A DNA stretch of 64,000 bases from Tabrizicola fusiformis (GTDB lineage Bacteria; Pseudomonadota; Alphaproteobacteria; Rhodobacterales; Rhodobacteraceae): contig NZ_JABUHN010000011.1 in the NCBI RefSeq assembly GCF_013328815.1, positions 1 to 64,000 on the forward strand. Reading direction: 5' to 3'. A model generated the notes under the pieces. That model was not told the DNA's origin. It ran no database searches and worked only from the letters and a program-made list of their open reading frames with translations. Shown here in pieces: positions 34,847 to 45,121 of this stretch (positions within the stretch are counted from its first letter, which is position 1; every line of letters starts with the position of its first letter). The position numbers were made by a program, and so were the translations under genes.

Positions 34847-35499
34847 CCCCGGATACCGCACCTGCCTACGGGCTATGGCTTCTCGCGTTTGTAAATGCGG
34901 CCGTCTTCATCATGTTTGCCTTGAGTTTTAGCAAGCCGCAGACGCCGAGGGATTGGCGCAGCTTTGGCGCGTTCAGCGCTTTTCTGGTCGCTCTCTTTGC
35001 CGAGATGTACGGCTTTCCGCTGACCATCTATCTGCTTTCTGGCTGGCTTGGCAGTACCTACCCTGGCATCGACTGGTTCTCGCACGACGCGGGCCATCTG
35101 CCCGAGATGATGTTCGGCTGGCGAGGCAGTCCGCATTTTGGCCCGTTCCACCTTCTGAGCTACTTGCTGATCGGGGGAGGTTTCTGGCTGCTCTCGGTCG
35201 CGTGGCCAATACTTTACGCGGCGCAGCGTGCCGGGCGGCTGGCCACGACCGGGCCTTACGCGCGTATCCGACATCCGCAGTATGTAGGCTTTGTGCTGAT
35301 CCTGACGGGGTTTCTGGTGCAATGGCCAACCATCCTGACTCTGGCGATGTATCCGGTGCTTGTCTGGATGTACCTCCGCCTTGCCCGCAGCGAGGAGGCC
35401 GAGGCGCGCGAGCGGTTTGGCGCGGAATATGACGCCTGGGCAAGCCGGGTGCCTGCCTACTTGCCGACAAGCCGTCCCGAAAGCGGGGCGACTTCCTGA
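34843..35499 (+). CDS. Isoprenylcysteine methyltransferase-like membrane protein
   Basis: A 218-residue multi-helix membrane protein. The C-terminal part has the ICMT/PEMT signature LATTGPYARIRHPQYVGFV followed by EEAEARERFGAEYDAWASRVP, which binds S-adenosylmethionine in related enzymes. Substrate unknown. The ATG overlaps the DUF2933 gene, a pairing I remember from other copper or silver islands. Seventy bases before the antiporter gene. Confidence 0.8.
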   Translation: MTPDTAPAYGLWLLAFVNAAVFIMFALSFSKPQTPRDWRSFGAFSAFLVALFAEMYGFPLTIYLLSGWLGSTYPGIDWFSHDAGHLPEMMFGWRGSPHFGPFHLLSYLLIGGGFWLLSVAWPILYAAQRAGRLATTGPYARIRHPQYVGFVLILTGFLVQWPTILTLAMYPVLVWMYLRLARSEEAEARERFGAEYDAWASRVPAYLPTSRPESGATS

Positions 35500-35569
35500 T
35501 CGTCGGCCTCTCCCAACAAGGGCGGCGGCGCAGAGGCTCTGTTCCCGCCCGAGCAGAATGGAACACAGA

Positions 35570-37009
35570 ATGAGCGACATCGACACCAACTCGGGAACCG
35601 ACCGGCTGGCCGACCGCTTTCCGACCGCCTACACGATCCTCTTCGCGCTGATCGTGCTGGTCGCGGGCCTGACCTGGGTCATCCCCGCCGGCCGCTTCGA
35701 CCGGGTGGAGAACGAGGCCGTCGGCCGCGAGATCGCGGTCGCGGGCACCTACAAGACGGTCGAGGCCAACCCGCAGGGGGTCATCGACATCGTGATGGCG
35801 CCGGTGGCGGGCTTCTACGATCCCGACAGCTATGCCGCCAACGCCATCGACGTGGCGCTGTTCGTCCTGCTGTTGGGCGGGTTCCTGGGGGTCGTGAACG
35901 CCACCGGCGCCATCGACACCGGCATCCGCCGGGCGATGTCCGGGCTGAAGGGGCGCGAGATCTGGATGATCCCCTTCCTGATGAGCCTCTTCGCGCTTGG
36001 CGGCACGACCTATGGCATGGCCGAGGAAACGCTGGCCTTCTACGGGCTTCTGGTGCCGGTGATGATCGCGGCGGGCTATGACGCGGTGACCGGTGCGGCG
36101 ATCATCCTGCTGGGGGCCGGGATCGGCACGCTCGGCTCGACGATCAACCCCTTCGCCACGGTGATCGCCTCGAACGCCGCGGGCGTGGCCTTCACCGAGG
36201 GGCTGGCGCTGCGGCTGGTGATCCTGCTGGGCGGGCTGGTCATCTGCATCGCCTATGTCATGCGCTATGCGGCCCGCGTCCAGCGCGATCCGTCACGGTC
36301 ACGGGTGGCCGACCTTGCCGCCGACCACCGCGCCGCCTTTGCCGGATCTGCCGGGAAAAGTGCGGGCGACGTGCTGAGCGGCACCCAGTCGGTAGTGCTG
36401 GTCCTGTTCGCGCTGACCTTCGTCGCGCTGATCTGGGGCGTGTCCTCGCAGGGCTGGTGGATGGCGCAGATGAGCGCGCTGTTCTTCGCCGCCGCCATCG
36501 TCACCGGGCTGGTTGGGCGGCTGGGCGAAAAGCGGCTGACCAGGGCCTTCATCGACGGGGCGCGCGACCTGCTGGGCGTGGCGCTGGTCATCGGGCTGGC
36601 GCGCGGCATCGTCGTGGTGATGGAACAGGGACTGATCGCCGACACCATCCTGAACGCCGCCGCCGGGGCCGTCTCGGGCCTATCGGACCTGGCGTTCATC
36701 AACCTTCTCTACTGGATCCAGGTCGGGATGAGCTTCTTCGTCCCGTCCTCTTCGGGCCTTGCGGTCCTCTCGATGCCGATCCTGGCGCCCTTGTCGGACT
36801 TTGCCGGAGTCGACCGGTCACTGGCCGTCACCGCCTACCAGTCGGCCAACGGGCTGGTGAACCTGATCAACCCGACCTTCGCGGTGGTGATTGGCGGGCT
36901 CGCCATCGCGCGGGTGCCCTACGAGCGCTGGCTGGGGTTTGTATGGCCGCTCCTGCTGATCCTGACTGTCTTCATCATGGCCGCGCTCAGCGTCGCCACC
37001 TATCTCTGA
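35570..37009 (+). CDS. arcD: YfcC-family arginine/ornithine antiporter-like protein
   Basis: A 479-residue membrane protein with about 12 helices of the YfcC/DcuC-like family. Typical parts are [12 protein letters not shown] near the start, [40 protein letters not shown] and [19 protein letters not shown]. Directly before arcA, so exchange of arginine for ornithine is the likely role, although it is not homologous to classical ArcD of the APC family. ATG at 35570 is chosen; 35558 is an alternative. Confidence 0.82.
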   Translation: MSDIDTNSGTDRLADRFPTAYTILFALIVLVAGLTWVIPAGRFDRVENEAVGREIAVAGTYKTVEANPQGVIDIVMAPVAGFYDPDSYAANAIDVALFVLLLGGFLGVVNATGAIDTGIRRAMSGLKGREIWMIPFLMSLFALGGTTYGMAEETLAFYGLLVPVMIAAGYDAVTGAAIILLGAGIGTLGSTINPFATVIASNAAGVAFTEGLALRLVILLGGLVICIAYVMRYAARVQRDPSRSRVADLAADHRAAFAGSAGKSAGDVLSGTQSVVLVLFALTFVALIWGVSSQGWWMAQMSALFFAAAIVTGLVGRLGEKRLTRAFIDGARDLLGVALVIGLARGIVVVMEQGLIADTILNAAAGAVSGLSDLAFINLLYWIQVGMSFFVPSSSGLAVLSMPILAPLSDFAGVDRSLAVTAYQSANGLVNLINPTFAVVIGGLAIARVPYERWLGFVWPLLLILTVFIMAALSVATYL

Positions 37010-37022
37010 CCGGAGACTCCCA

Positions 37023-38252
37023 ATGTCCGAACCAACCGTCGGCGTCCATTCCGAGTCCGGCCGACTGCGCCAGGTGATCGTCTGTCGCCCCGGCCTCGCC
37101 CACCGTCGCCTGACGCCGGAAAACTGCGACGATCTTCTGTTCGACGACGTGTTCTGGGTCAAGCAGGCGATCAAGGACCACGCCGTCTTCACCGATCTGA
37201 TGCGCGCCGAAGGCATCGATGTGCTGGACGCGAACGACCTTCTGGCGGAAACGCTGGACATCCCGGCGGGCCGCGCCTTCGTCCTTGACCACCGGATCAC
37301 GCTGACCACCGTGGGCGCGGGCATGGTGGAACCCCTGCGCCTGTGGATGGAGGCACTGCCGGGGGCCGATCTGGCGCGCTGGCTGATCGGCGGGCTGACG
37401 GTGGGCGACCTGCCCTATGCCCCCGAGGGGTTGTTCGGGGCCTGGCTTGGCAAGGCGGGCTTCATCCTGCCACCCTTGCCCAACATGATCTTCACCCGCG
37501 ACAACAGCGCCTTCGTCCACGGCGGCGTGTCGCTGAACCCGATGTTCTGGGCAGCGCGGAAGCCCGAGACGCTGCTCACCACCGCGATCTACCGCCACCA
37601 TCCGAAATTCGCCGGCCGGGTGCGCGAGTTGTTCGGCGATCCCACCCGCGATTTCGGCCCGGCGAGCCTTGAGGGCGGCGACATCATGCCGGTGGGCCGC
37701 GACACCGTGCTGGTCGGCATGGGCGAGCGATCCTCGGCCCAGGGCATCGGGCTTTTCGCGCAGGCTTTGTTCGACCAGGGCGCGGCGTCCCGCGTCGTCG
37801 CCTGTCGCCTGCCGCGCACCCGCTCGGCGATGCATCTCGACACCGTGTTCACCTTCTGCGGCGGCGATGTGGTGACAACGTTCAAGGAGGTCGCCGACGG
37901 CATCACCTGCTTCGACCTGCGCCCCGACGGGCCGGGCAAGCCGTTCCGCGTCACCGAGGACCGCCGCCCGATCTTCGAGGTCGTGGCCGAGATCATCGGT
38001 TACAAGAAGCTCAGGATCGTGCCCACCGGTGGCAGCGACCCGGCCGAGCGCGCCCGCGAACAGTGGAACGACGGCAACAACGTGGTGGCGCTCCGCCCCG
38101 GCGTGATCGTCGGCTACGACCGCAACGACGACACCAACGCCATGCTGCGCGCCGAAGGCATCGACGTGCGCGAGATGCCGGGGGCCGAGCTTGGCCGGGG
38201 CCGGGGTGGCGGCCATTGCATGACATGTCCGACGATCCGCGACCCGGCCTGA
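37023..38252 (+). CDS. arcA: Arginine deiminase
   Basis: A 409-residue enzyme converting arginine to citrulline and ammonia, first step of fermentative arginine use. Conserved motifs are [23 protein letters not shown], the catalytic histidine region MHLDTVFTF and the nucleophile Cys in [14 protein letters not shown]. Full length. Part of arcD-arcA-argF-arcC, giving ATP without respiration and ammonia against acid. Confidence 0.96.
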   Translation: MSEPTVGVHSESGRLRQVIVCRPGLAHRRLTPENCDDLLFDDVFWVKQAIKDHAVFTDLMRAEGIDVLDANDLLAETLDIPAGRAFVLDHRITLTTVGAGMVEPLRLWMEALPGADLARWLIGGLTVGDLPYAPEGLFGAWLGKAGFILPPLPNMIFTRDNSAFVHGGVSLNPMFWAARKPETLLTTAIYRHHPKFAGRVRELFGDPTRDFGPASLEGGDIMPVGRDTVLVGMGERSSAQGIGLFAQALFDQGAASRVVACRLPRTRSAMHLDTVFTFCGGDVVTTFKEVADGITCFDLRPDGPGKPFRVTEDRRPIFEVVAEIIGYKKLRIVPTGGSDPAERAREQWNDGNNVVALRPGVIVGYDRNDDTNAMLRAEGIDVREMPGAELGRGRGGGHCMTCPTIRDPA

Positions 38253-38270
38253 CACCGAAGGAAAAGAACC

Positions 38271-39272
38271 ATGAGCTTCAACCTGCGCAACCGCCATTTC
38301 CTGACCCTGCGGGACTATACCCCGGCGGAAATCGGCTTCCTGCTGAAACTCTCCGCCGACCTCAAGGCCGCCAAATACGCCGGGACCGAACAGCCGCTGC
38401 TGAAGGGCCGCGAGATCGCGCTGATCTTCGAGAAGGATTCCACCCGCACTCGCGTCGGCTTCGAGGTCGCCGCCCATGACCAGGGCGCACATGTCACCTA
38501 TCTCGGTCCCACCGGCAGCCACATCGGCCACAAGGAGAGCGTGAAGGACACTGCCCGCGTCCTGGGCCGGGTCTATGACGCGATCGAATATCGCGGTTTC
38601 GGCCAGGAGATCGTCGAGGAACTGGCCCGGCACGCGGGCGTGCCGGTCTACAACGGCCTGACCGACCAGTTCCACCCGACCCAGGTGCTGGCCGATTTCC
38701 TTACTATGCAGGAACATGCCGAAAAGCCGCTGAGGAAGATCGCCTTCGCCTTCCTTGGCGATGCGGGCAACAACGTCGGCGAAAGCCTGTTGATCGGCGG
38801 GGCCAAGATGGGCATGGACGTGCGGTTGGGCGGGCCCAAGGCCTGCTGGCCGAAGAAACCGGTGATCGACGAGGCCGAGGCCATCGCGAAGGAGACCGGG
38901 GCGCGGATCACCGTGACCAAGGACCCTGACGAGGCGGTGAAGGGGGCCGATTTCCTTTACACCGATGTCTGGCTGTCGATGGGCGAGGCCAAGGAGAAAT
39001 GGGCCGAGCGGATCAAGCTTCTGACCCCCTGGCGGATCGATACCGCGATGATGGCGCGCACCGGCAACCCCCGGGCGCGGTTCATGCATTGCCTGCCCGC
39101 CTTCCACAACACCGAGACGGCGGTGGGCCGCGACATCGCCGAAAAGTTCGGCCTGACCGAGATGGAGGTCAGCGACGAGGTGTTTGAAAGCCCGGCCTCG
39201 GTGGTGTTCGACCAGGCCGAGAACCGGCTGCACACGATCAAGGCGGTGCTGGTCGCCACACTGGGGGGCTGA
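38271..39272 (+). CDS. arcB: Ornithine carbamoyltransferase (catabolic context)
   Basis: A 333-residue cytosolic enzyme. Carbamoyl-phosphate site [13 protein letters not shown], the QQ-type second motif, [10 protein letters not shown] and ornithine site HCLPAFH are all present. In this operon it should work backwards, turning citrulline and phosphate into ornithine and carbamoyl phosphate. The sequence is of the long catabolic type. Lies between arcA and arcC with short gaps. Confidence 0.95.
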   Translation: MSFNLRNRHFLTLRDYTPAEIGFLLKLSADLKAAKYAGTEQPLLKGREIALIFEKDSTRTRVGFEVAAHDQGAHVTYLGPTGSHIGHKESVKDTARVLGRVYDAIEYRGFGQEIVEELARHAGVPVYNGLTDQFHPTQVLADFLTMQEHAEKPLRKIAFAFLGDAGNNVGESLLIGGAKMGMDVRLGGPKACWPKKPVIDEAEAIAKETGARITVTKDPDEAVKGADFLYTDVWLSMGEAKEKWAERIKLLTPWRIDTAMMARTGNPRARFMHCLPAFHNTETAVGRDIAEKFGLTEMEVSDEVFESPASVVFDQAENRLHTIKAVLVATLGG

Positions 39273-39277
39273 GGCCG

Positions 39278-40186
39278 ATGTGGGTGGTCGCGGCCCTGGG
39301 CGGCAACGCGCTTCTGCGGCGGGGCGAGCCGCTGACGGCGGAGGTGCAGCGCGCCAATGCGGCGCGGGCAGCCGGGGCCTTGGCCGGGCTGGTGCGGGCG
39401 GGGCACGATCTGGTCGTCACCCACGGCAACGGCCCGCAGGTCGGACTGCTGGCTTTGCAGGGCGCGGCCTACCGGCCCGATGCGCCGGAACCGCTCGACA
39501 TGCTCGGCGCGGAAACCGAGGGCATGATCGGCTATCTGATCGAACAGGAGCTTGAGAATGCCCTCGGCCACGACCGGCCGGTCGCCACGCTGCTGACGCA
39601 GATTCTGGTCGATCCCGCCGACCCCGCCTTTGCCCGCCCGACCAAGCCCGTCGGCCCGGTCTATGCCGAGGCCGAGGCAAAGCGGCTGGCGACCGCGCGC
39701 GGCTGGACCGTCGCCCCGGACGGTGCGGCGTGGCGGCGGGTCGTGCCTTCGCCGAAGCCGGTCGAAATCCCCGACCTGCAGGTGATCCGCCTGCTTCTGG
39801 CGCAGGGCGTGGTGGTGATCTGCGCGGGCGGCGGCGGCATCCCGGTGATCCGGCGCGGTGACGGCAGCCTGACGGGGATTGAAGCGGTGATCGACAAGGA
39901 TCATGCCAGCGCACTGCTGGCGCGGGAGATCGGGGCCGATGCCCTGCTGATGCTGACCGATGTGGACGGGGTGCAGGAGGGTTTCGGCACCCCCACAGCG
40001 CGTCGCATCCCGCGCCTGACCGCTGCCGAAGCGGCGCAGATGACGCTGCCTGCAGGCTCGATGGGGCCGAAGGTTGCCGCCGGGCTGGATTTTGCCGCAC
40101 AGGCTGGCAGACTGGCCGGGATCGGCCGGATGGAAGATGCACTCGCCATTCTGGGCGGAGCAGCCGGGACCGTGATCTCGGGCTAG
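39278..40186 (+). CDS. arcC: Carbamate kinase
   Basis: A 302-residue enzyme making ATP from carbamoyl phosphate and ADP. Motifs ALGGNALLRRGEPLTAEVQ, VVTHGNGPQVGLLALQ, CAGGGGIPVI and ALLMLTDVDGVQ are those of the family. Five bases after arcB. It completes the arginine deiminase pathway. Confidence 0.95.
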   Translation: MWVVAALGGNALLRRGEPLTAEVQRANAARAAGALAGLVRAGHDLVVTHGNGPQVGLLALQGAAYRPDAPEPLDMLGAETEGMIGYLIEQELENALGHDRPVATLLTQILVDPADPAFARPTKPVGPVYAEAEAKRLATARGWTVAPDGAAWRRVVPSPKPVEIPDLQVIRLLLAQGVVVICAGGGGIPVIRRGDGSLTGIEAVIDKDHASALLAREIGADALLMLTDVDGVQEGFGTPTARRIPRLTAAEAAQMTLPAGSMGPKVAAGLDFAAQAGRLAGIGRMEDALAILGGAAGTVISG

Positions 40187-40201
40187 GGAAAGGATGCGAA
40201 C

Positions 40202-40912
40202 ATGTGTCTCTCGGCAACGGTCAGCTTTACCGCCAGCGCCCTGCTGACAGCGGGCGGCGGTGCGATCATCGTCAAGGCGGTGCGTAGCAACTGGCGCTAT
40301 CTTCCGATCGGGCTGATGCCGCTGTTCGCCGGGATCCAGCAGTTCACCGAGGGCCTCGTCTGGGTCGGCGTCAATGGCGGAGACCATGCAACGATGGTCT
40401 GGGGAGCGATGGGCTTCATCTTCATCACCTGGTTCATGTGGCCGTTCTGGATTCCCTTTTCCGTCTTGGTGCTGGAGCCGCCGGACAGCCCCCGCCGCCC
40501 ATGGTTCATGGCGATGACCGCCGTTGGTCTGCTGCTTGGCCTTCTGCTTTACATCCCGCACGGCTTTGGGACCGACTGGCTGGTGGTGACGGTCAACCAG
40601 AACTCGCTGGCCTACGAAAACTCGATGCTGCTTGACCAGTTCCTGCCGCGCTGGATCACCTACACGCTTTATGTCTTCCTGATCGTCGCCCCGCCCGCCC
40701 TGTCGCATTACCGGCACATGCGGCACTTCGCGGTGACAGTCGCGGTGGTGGTGATCCTTGACGTGACACTTCTGCGCTATGCCTACATCTCGTTCTTCTG
40801 CCTTCTGGCGGGGCTCGCGACGCTGCATCTGGCCTGGATCATCCTGACCAACAAATGCGCCGAAGAATGCCCAGAGCTGTTCGGGCACGACGCCGTCCCG
40901 GGCCGACCCTGA
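40202..40912 (+). CDS. DUF6629-like multi-helix membrane protein
   Basis: 236 residues with about seven membrane helices. The start MCLSATVSFTASALLTAGG and GIQQFTEGLVWVG fit the DUF6629 family of unknown function. A cysteine-containing cytoplasmic end (NKCAEECPELFGHD) might bind metal. AAAGGA precedes the ATG; it lies 15 bases after arcC, so it is cotranscribed. Confidence 0.75.
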   Translation: MCLSATVSFTASALLTAGGGAIIVKAVRSNWRYLPIGLMPLFAGIQQFTEGLVWVGVNGGDHATMVWGAMGFIFITWFMWPFWIPFSVLVLEPPDSPRRPWFMAMTAVGLLLGLLLYIPHGFGTDWLVVTVNQNSLAYENSMLLDQFLPRWITYTLYVFLIVAPPALSHYRHMRHFAVTVAVVVILDVTLLRYAYISFFCLLAGLATLHLAWIILTNKCAEECPELFGHDAVPGRP

Positions 40913-41030
40913 CCTGAAAAGCAGCGCGGTCGCCCGGGACGAACGGGAAATGAAGGCCCGTGCAGACGTAATGAAAGGTGAGAGGGTGCGTCTGTTGGAT
41001 CAGGAAGTTCACTTGACCGGAGAGCCCGAA

Positions 41031-41303
41031 ATGACCCGTTCCGACTTCAGACCCTTGTCCATCACGCCCGTCGGCGTCACGCTGTCCGGCTTCTTCGCGG
41101 CTACCTATGTCCTCTGCCTGCTCGCGGCCCTTGTTCTGCCGGTGCAGGGAATGCGCATGATCTTCGAGGCGATCGTTCCAGGCTTTGTCTGGCTGAGTGC
41201 CGGAAGCGCGATCCTCGGGCTGCTCTGGGCGATATTCATCGGCTGGTACATCGCCATCATCTTCGTGCCGATCCGCAACTACGCCTTCCGGCGGTTCGCC
41301 TGA
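41031..41303 (+). CDS. DUF5676-like membrane protein
   Basis: 90 residues with two membrane helices. SGFFAATYVLCLLAAL and WAIFIGWYIAIIFVPIRNYAF match the DUF5676 family of small membrane proteins of unknown function. Internal ATG at 41031 has GGAGAG six bases upstream. Same strand and spacing as its neighbours. Confidence 0.75.
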   Translation: MTRSDFRPLSITPVGVTLSGFFAATYVLCLLAALVLPVQGMRMIFEAIVPGFVWLSAGSAILGLLWAIFIGWYIAIIFVPIRNYAFRRFA

Positions 41304-41326
41304 CGCAGAAAGCAAGGTCCATCAGC

Positions 41327-42229
41327 ATGACCCCGCGTCCCCTGATCCTGCCCATGCCCGGCAACGAGGGCTTTGCGCGTGACCTTGCCGACGCAGGTGG
41401 CGGAGAGATCGGCACCGTCGAGACGCGACGCTTTCCGGACGGCGAGACCTACCTGCGGCTGCTCACTCCTGTGGCAGGGCGCGCGGTCGATCTGGTCGCC
41501 ACGCTGGCCGGGCCGGACCCGGACTTCCTGCGGCTTGCCTTCGCGGCGGATGCGGCGCGGGCGCAGGGGGCGGTACGGGTGCGGCTGGTCGCGCCCTACC
41601 TTGCCTACATGCGCCAGGACAAGGCCTTCCGCCCCGGCGAGGCGGTGACATCGGACAGCTTCGCGCGGCTAATCTCGTCGCTGTTTGACGGGCTGGTGAC
41701 GGTCGATCCGCATCTGCACCGCCGGGCCGCGCTGTCCGAGCTTTACAGCATCCCGGCGGCGGCGGTACAGGCTGCCCCGGCGCTGGCCGACTGGATCACC
41801 GCCGAAGTGCCGCGCCCGCTGCTGATCGGACCGGATTCGGAAAGCGCGCAATGGGTGCAAGCCATCGCCGAACGGATCAGCGCACCCTGGACGGTGATGG
41901 AAAAGACCCGCCGCGGCGATTATGACGTGTCGGTCGAACTGCCGGACCTGTCTGGCCACGCGATTTGTACTCCGGTCCTGATCGACGACATCGCCTCGTC
42001 CGGGCGCACGATGATCGCGGCGGCAAACCTGCTGGCGGCGCGCGGGCTTGCGAGGCCAGTCTGCGCCGTGGTCCATCCGCTGTTCGCCGGAGACGCCTTT
42101 GCGCGGATTCAGGCGGTCGCGGCACGGGTGGTATCCTGCGACAGCGTCCCGCATCCCTCGAACGCCATCCCCCTTGCCCCGCTGGTCGCGGCTGCCCTCA
42201 CGGCGCTGCCCGAGCGGTCCCGGACCTGA
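41327..42229 (+). CDS. Ribose-phosphate pyrophosphokinase-like protein
   Basis: A 300-residue cytosolic enzyme, probably making PRPP from ribose 5-phosphate and ATP. ETRRFPDGETYLRL, APYLAYMRQDKAF and the PRPP loop VLIDDIASSGRTM are present. It is more like the shorter archaeal or second bacterial PRPP synthetases than housekeeping Prs. Next to the phosphorylase at 43598, it suggests a nucleoside/nucleotide ribose salvage route. Confidence 0.88.
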   Translation: MTPRPLILPMPGNEGFARDLADAGGGEIGTVETRRFPDGETYLRLLTPVAGRAVDLVATLAGPDPDFLRLAFAADAARAQGAVRVRLVAPYLAYMRQDKAFRPGEAVTSDSFARLISSLFDGLVTVDPHLHRRAALSELYSIPAAAVQAAPALADWITAEVPRPLLIGPDSESAQWVQAIAERISAPWTVMEKTRRGDYDVSVELPDLSGHAICTPVLIDDIASSGRTMIAAANLLAARGLARPVCAVVHPLFAGDAFARIQAVAARVVSCDSVPHPSNAIPLAPLVAAALTALPERSRT

Positions 42230-42242
42230 CAGGAGAATGTCC

Positions 42243-43601
42243 ATGCTGACCCTCACCACCCACGGTGCCGCCGGAACCGTCACCGGATCGCGCCATCTTC
42301 TGACCCGAGGCAACCAGCGCATCCTGGTCGATTGCGGCATGTTCCAGGGCTTGAAGAACCTGCGCGACCTGAACTGGGAGCCGTTTTCCGTCCAGCCCCG
42401 GTCAATCGGCGCGGTGGTTCTGACCCATGCCCATCTGGACCACTCCGGCTATCTGCCAAAGCTGGTGGCGGACGGCTTTCGCGGACCGATCTACGCCACG
42501 CCCGCCACCCGGGCCGTGGCCGGGCTGATCCTGCGCGACAGCGGCCACCTGCAGGAGAAGGACGCCGAATATGCCAATCGCAAGGGCTATGCCAAGCACA
42601 AGCCCGCAAAGCCGCTTTACGGCGTCAAGGAGGCCGAGCACGCGCTTGAGGCCTTTGTGGACGTCGATTTCCACGCGCCGACGCCGATCCTGGGCGATGC
42701 CGAACTGACCTTCCGCCACGCGGGCCACATCCTGGGTGCTGCGACCGCCGGCATCGACTGGGGCGGGCGCAAGGTGGTGTTCTCGGGCGATCTCGGCCGC
42801 TATGGCGACGAGGTGATGGTCGATCCCGAGCCGGTGGAAGACGCCGACCACATCGTCATCGAATCCACCTACGGCAACCGCAGCCACGAGCAGACCGACC
42901 CGGCCGAGGCGCTGGCCGCGCTGATCTCGCGCACCGCCGCGCGCGGCGGGACCATCGTCATCCCGGCCTTCGCGGTCGGGCGGGCGCAAAGCCTGCTCTA
43001 CTATATCTGGAAGCTGAAAGAGGGCGGGCGGTTCCGCGACCTGCCGGTCTATCTTGACAGCCCGATGGCGATCAACGCGAGCGAACTTCTCTGCACCTAT
43101 CCCGACGACCATCGCCTGTCGCCCGGCATCTGCCGTGATGCCTGCGCCATCGCGACCTATGTGCGCGATGTCGAGGGCTCGAAGGCGATCACCGCAAATA
43201 CCTATCCCAAGATCGTCATCTCGGCCAGCGGCATGGCCACCGGCGGGCGCGTGCTGCACCACATCCGCGCCTTCGCGCCCGACCGGCGCAACCTGATTCT
43301 GTTCTCGGGCTTCCAGGCGGCGGGCACGCGCGGGCGGTCGATGGTCGATGGCGCGACCGAGGTCAAGATGTTCGGCGAATGGGTGCCGGTGCGGGCCGAG
43401 GTCGCCAACCTGCCGATGCTGTCGGCCCATGCCGATGCGAGCGAGCTGCTGCGCTGGCTGGGCGGGTTCCGCGCCGCGCCGCAGCAGGTCACCATCGTCC
43501 ACGGCGAACCCGACGCGTCCGAGGCCCTGCGCGTGAAGATCGGCCGCGAGCTTGGCTGGCGCGCCGCCGCAGCCCGCATGGGGCAGGAGTTCCGCCTGTG
43601 A
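42243..43601 (+). CDS. MBL-fold beta-CASP RNA metallo-hydrolase
   Basis: A 452-residue enzyme of the CPSF73/YSH1-like group. The zinc-binding motif is LTHAHLDHSG. Later metal ligands lie in FRHAGHILGAA, FSGDLGRYGD and SAHADASELLRWL, and ISASGMATGGRVLHH marks the beta-CASP domain. It should cleave RNA. ATG at 42243 has AGGAG at seven bases, better than 42237. It overlaps the phosphorylase gene. Confidence 0.9.
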   Translation: MLTLTTHGAAGTVTGSRHLLTRGNQRILVDCGMFQGLKNLRDLNWEPFSVQPRSIGAVVLTHAHLDHSGYLPKLVADGFRGPIYATPATRAVAGLILRDSGHLQEKDAEYANRKGYAKHKPAKPLYGVKEAEHALEAFVDVDFHAPTPILGDAELTFRHAGHILGAATAGIDWGGRKVVFSGDLGRYGDEVMVDPEPVEDADHIVIESTYGNRSHEQTDPAEALAALISRTAARGGTIVIPAFAVGRAQSLLYYIWKLKEGGRFRDLPVYLDSPMAINASELLCTYPDDHRLSPGICRDACAIATYVRDVEGSKAITANTYPKIVISASGMATGGRVLHHIRAFAPDRRNLILFSGFQAAGTRGRSMVDGATEVKMFGEWVPVRAEVANLPMLSAHADASELLRWLGGFRAAPQQVTIVHGEPDASEALRVKIGRELGWRAAAARMGQEFRL

Positions 43602-45121
43602 CCCTTTCCGGCGATGCCGACCACCCGGTCCCCGCGCCGATGCGGCTGGTCCGGATCGGCCTGCACAGCCAGGGCGAGCCGCTGGCGTTGATGCGCACCG
43701 ATTGCCATGTCTGCCGGTCCGAAGGGCTGCACGCCCGCGCCCGGGTCGAGATCGCCTCGGCTGGGCGACGGGTGACGGCGCGGCTTCTCCAGGTCGAAGC
43801 GGGGCTGCTGAACCCACACGAGATCGGCCTTTCGGAGGATGCCTGGGCCCGCCTTGGTGCCACCGAGGGCGCGGAGGCGACGGTCCGTCCCGCCCCGGTG
43901 GCGGATTCGATGTCGCTGGTGCGGCGCAAACTTTACGGCGGGCGGCTGGACCAGCCGGATTTCGCGGCGATCCTGGACGACGTGCAGGCCGGTCTTCTGA
44001 GCGATGTCGAGCTTGCCGCCTTCCTGTCGGCCGGGGCGGCGCTGCCGCTGGACGACGACGAGGCCACCGCGCTGACCCGTGCCATGGTCGCGGTCGGCGA
44101 CCGGCTGAGCTGGGGTGCGCCGCGTGTCATGGACAAGCACTGCGTCGGCGGGCTGCCGGGCAACCGGACGACGCCGATCGTGGTGGCCATCGTTGCGGCC
44201 TGCGGTCTGGTGATCCCCAAGACCTCGTCGCGCGCCATCACCTCGCCCGCCGGCACCGCCGACACAATGGAAACGCTGGCGCCGGTCGATCTGGACCTGC
44301 CCGCGATCCGCCGCGTAGTCGAGGCGGAGGGCGGCTGCGTGGTCTGGGGCGGGGCGGTGCGGCTCAGCCCGGCGGATGACGCCTTCGTGCGGATCGAGCG
44401 CGAGCTTGACATCGACGCCGAGGGTCAGCTTATCGCCTCGGTCCTGTCGAAGAAGGTCGCCGCCGGATCGACCCATGTCGTCATCGACATCCCGGTCGGC
44501 CCGACCGCCAAGGTGCGGACGCCGGAGGCAGCCCGTTCGCTGGCCGCGCGGCTGTCGCTGGTCGGTGGCAGGCTGGGCCTGAACGTCGCCTGCCTGCTGA
44601 CCGACGGCAGCCAGCCGGTCGGGCGCGGCATCGGCCCGGCCCCGGAGGCGCGGGATGTTCTGGCCGTCCTGCAGGGCGGGCCAAACGCGCCGCAGGACCT
44701 GGCCCTGCGCGCCATTGCCTTGGCGGCAGTGCTTCTGGAAACCGGCGGGGCGGCCAAGCCCGGCAGCGGGGCCGTCCTTGCGCGGGCGGTGCTGGCCGAC
44801 GGTCGCGCTTGGGCCAAATTCGCCGCCATCTGCGAGGCGCAGGGCGGCCTGCGCGAGCCGCCCGAAGCGGCCCAGACCATTGAAGTCACTGCTTACGCCG
44901 CGGGTACGGTTGCCGCCATCGACAACCGCCGCCTGGCGCGGCTGGCCAAGCTGGCCGGGGCACCCGCCAACCCTGCGGCGGGTCTGACACTGGCCGTGAG
45001 CGTTGGTGACGCCGTCACCGCAGGGCAGCCGCTGTTCCGTCTTCACGCCGCCAGTGCCGGGGAAATCGCCTATGCCATCGACTACTGGACTGGTGCACCC
45101 GCCATCACCGTCGGCGGGTGA
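43598..45121 (+). CDS. Thymidine phosphorylase type 2 / AMP phosphorylase-like enzyme
   Basis: A 507-residue enzyme of the thymidine/pyrimidine phosphorylase superfamily with the extra N-terminal domain (~80 residues) found in archaeal AMP phosphorylase and in bacterial type 2 thymidine phosphorylase. The core DKHCVGGLPGNRTTPIVVAI and KTSSRAITSPAGTADTMETL carry the phosphate-binding residues. It would release ribose 1-phosphate, or ribose 1,5-bisphosphate if AMP is the substrate. GTG at 43598 overlaps the previous stop. ATG at 43640 is an alternative start. Confidence 0.88.
   Translation: MTLSGDADHPVPAPMRLVRIGLHSQGEPLALMRTDCHVCRSEGLHARARVEIASAGRRVTARLLQVEAGLLNPHEIGLSEDAWARLGATEGAEATVRPAPVADSMSLVRRKLYGGRLDQPDFAAILDDVQAGLLSDVELAAFLSAGAALPLDDDEATALTRAMVAVGDRLSWGAPRVMDKHCVGGLPGNRTTPIVVAIVAACGLVIPKTSSRAITSPAGTADTMETLAPVDLDLPAIRRVVEAEGGCVVWGGAVRLSPADDAFVRIERELDIDAEGQLIASVLSKKVAAGSTHVVIDIPVGPTAKVRTPEAARSLAARLSLVGGRLGLNVACLLTDGSQPVGRGIGPAPEARDVLAVLQGGPNAPQDLALRAIALAAVLLETGGAAKPGSGAVLARAVLADGRAWAKFAAICEAQGGLREPPEAAQTIEVTAYAAGTVAAIDNRRLARLAKLAGAPANPAAGLTLAVSVGDAVTAGQPLFRLHAASAGEIAYAIDYWTGAPAITVGG

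Noticed and set aside
36987-39233. Minus-strand open frame of 748 codons opposite the arginine deiminase genes
   Set aside because: The plus strand encodes three enzymes with complete catalytic motifs; the antisense frame has shadow-type composition.
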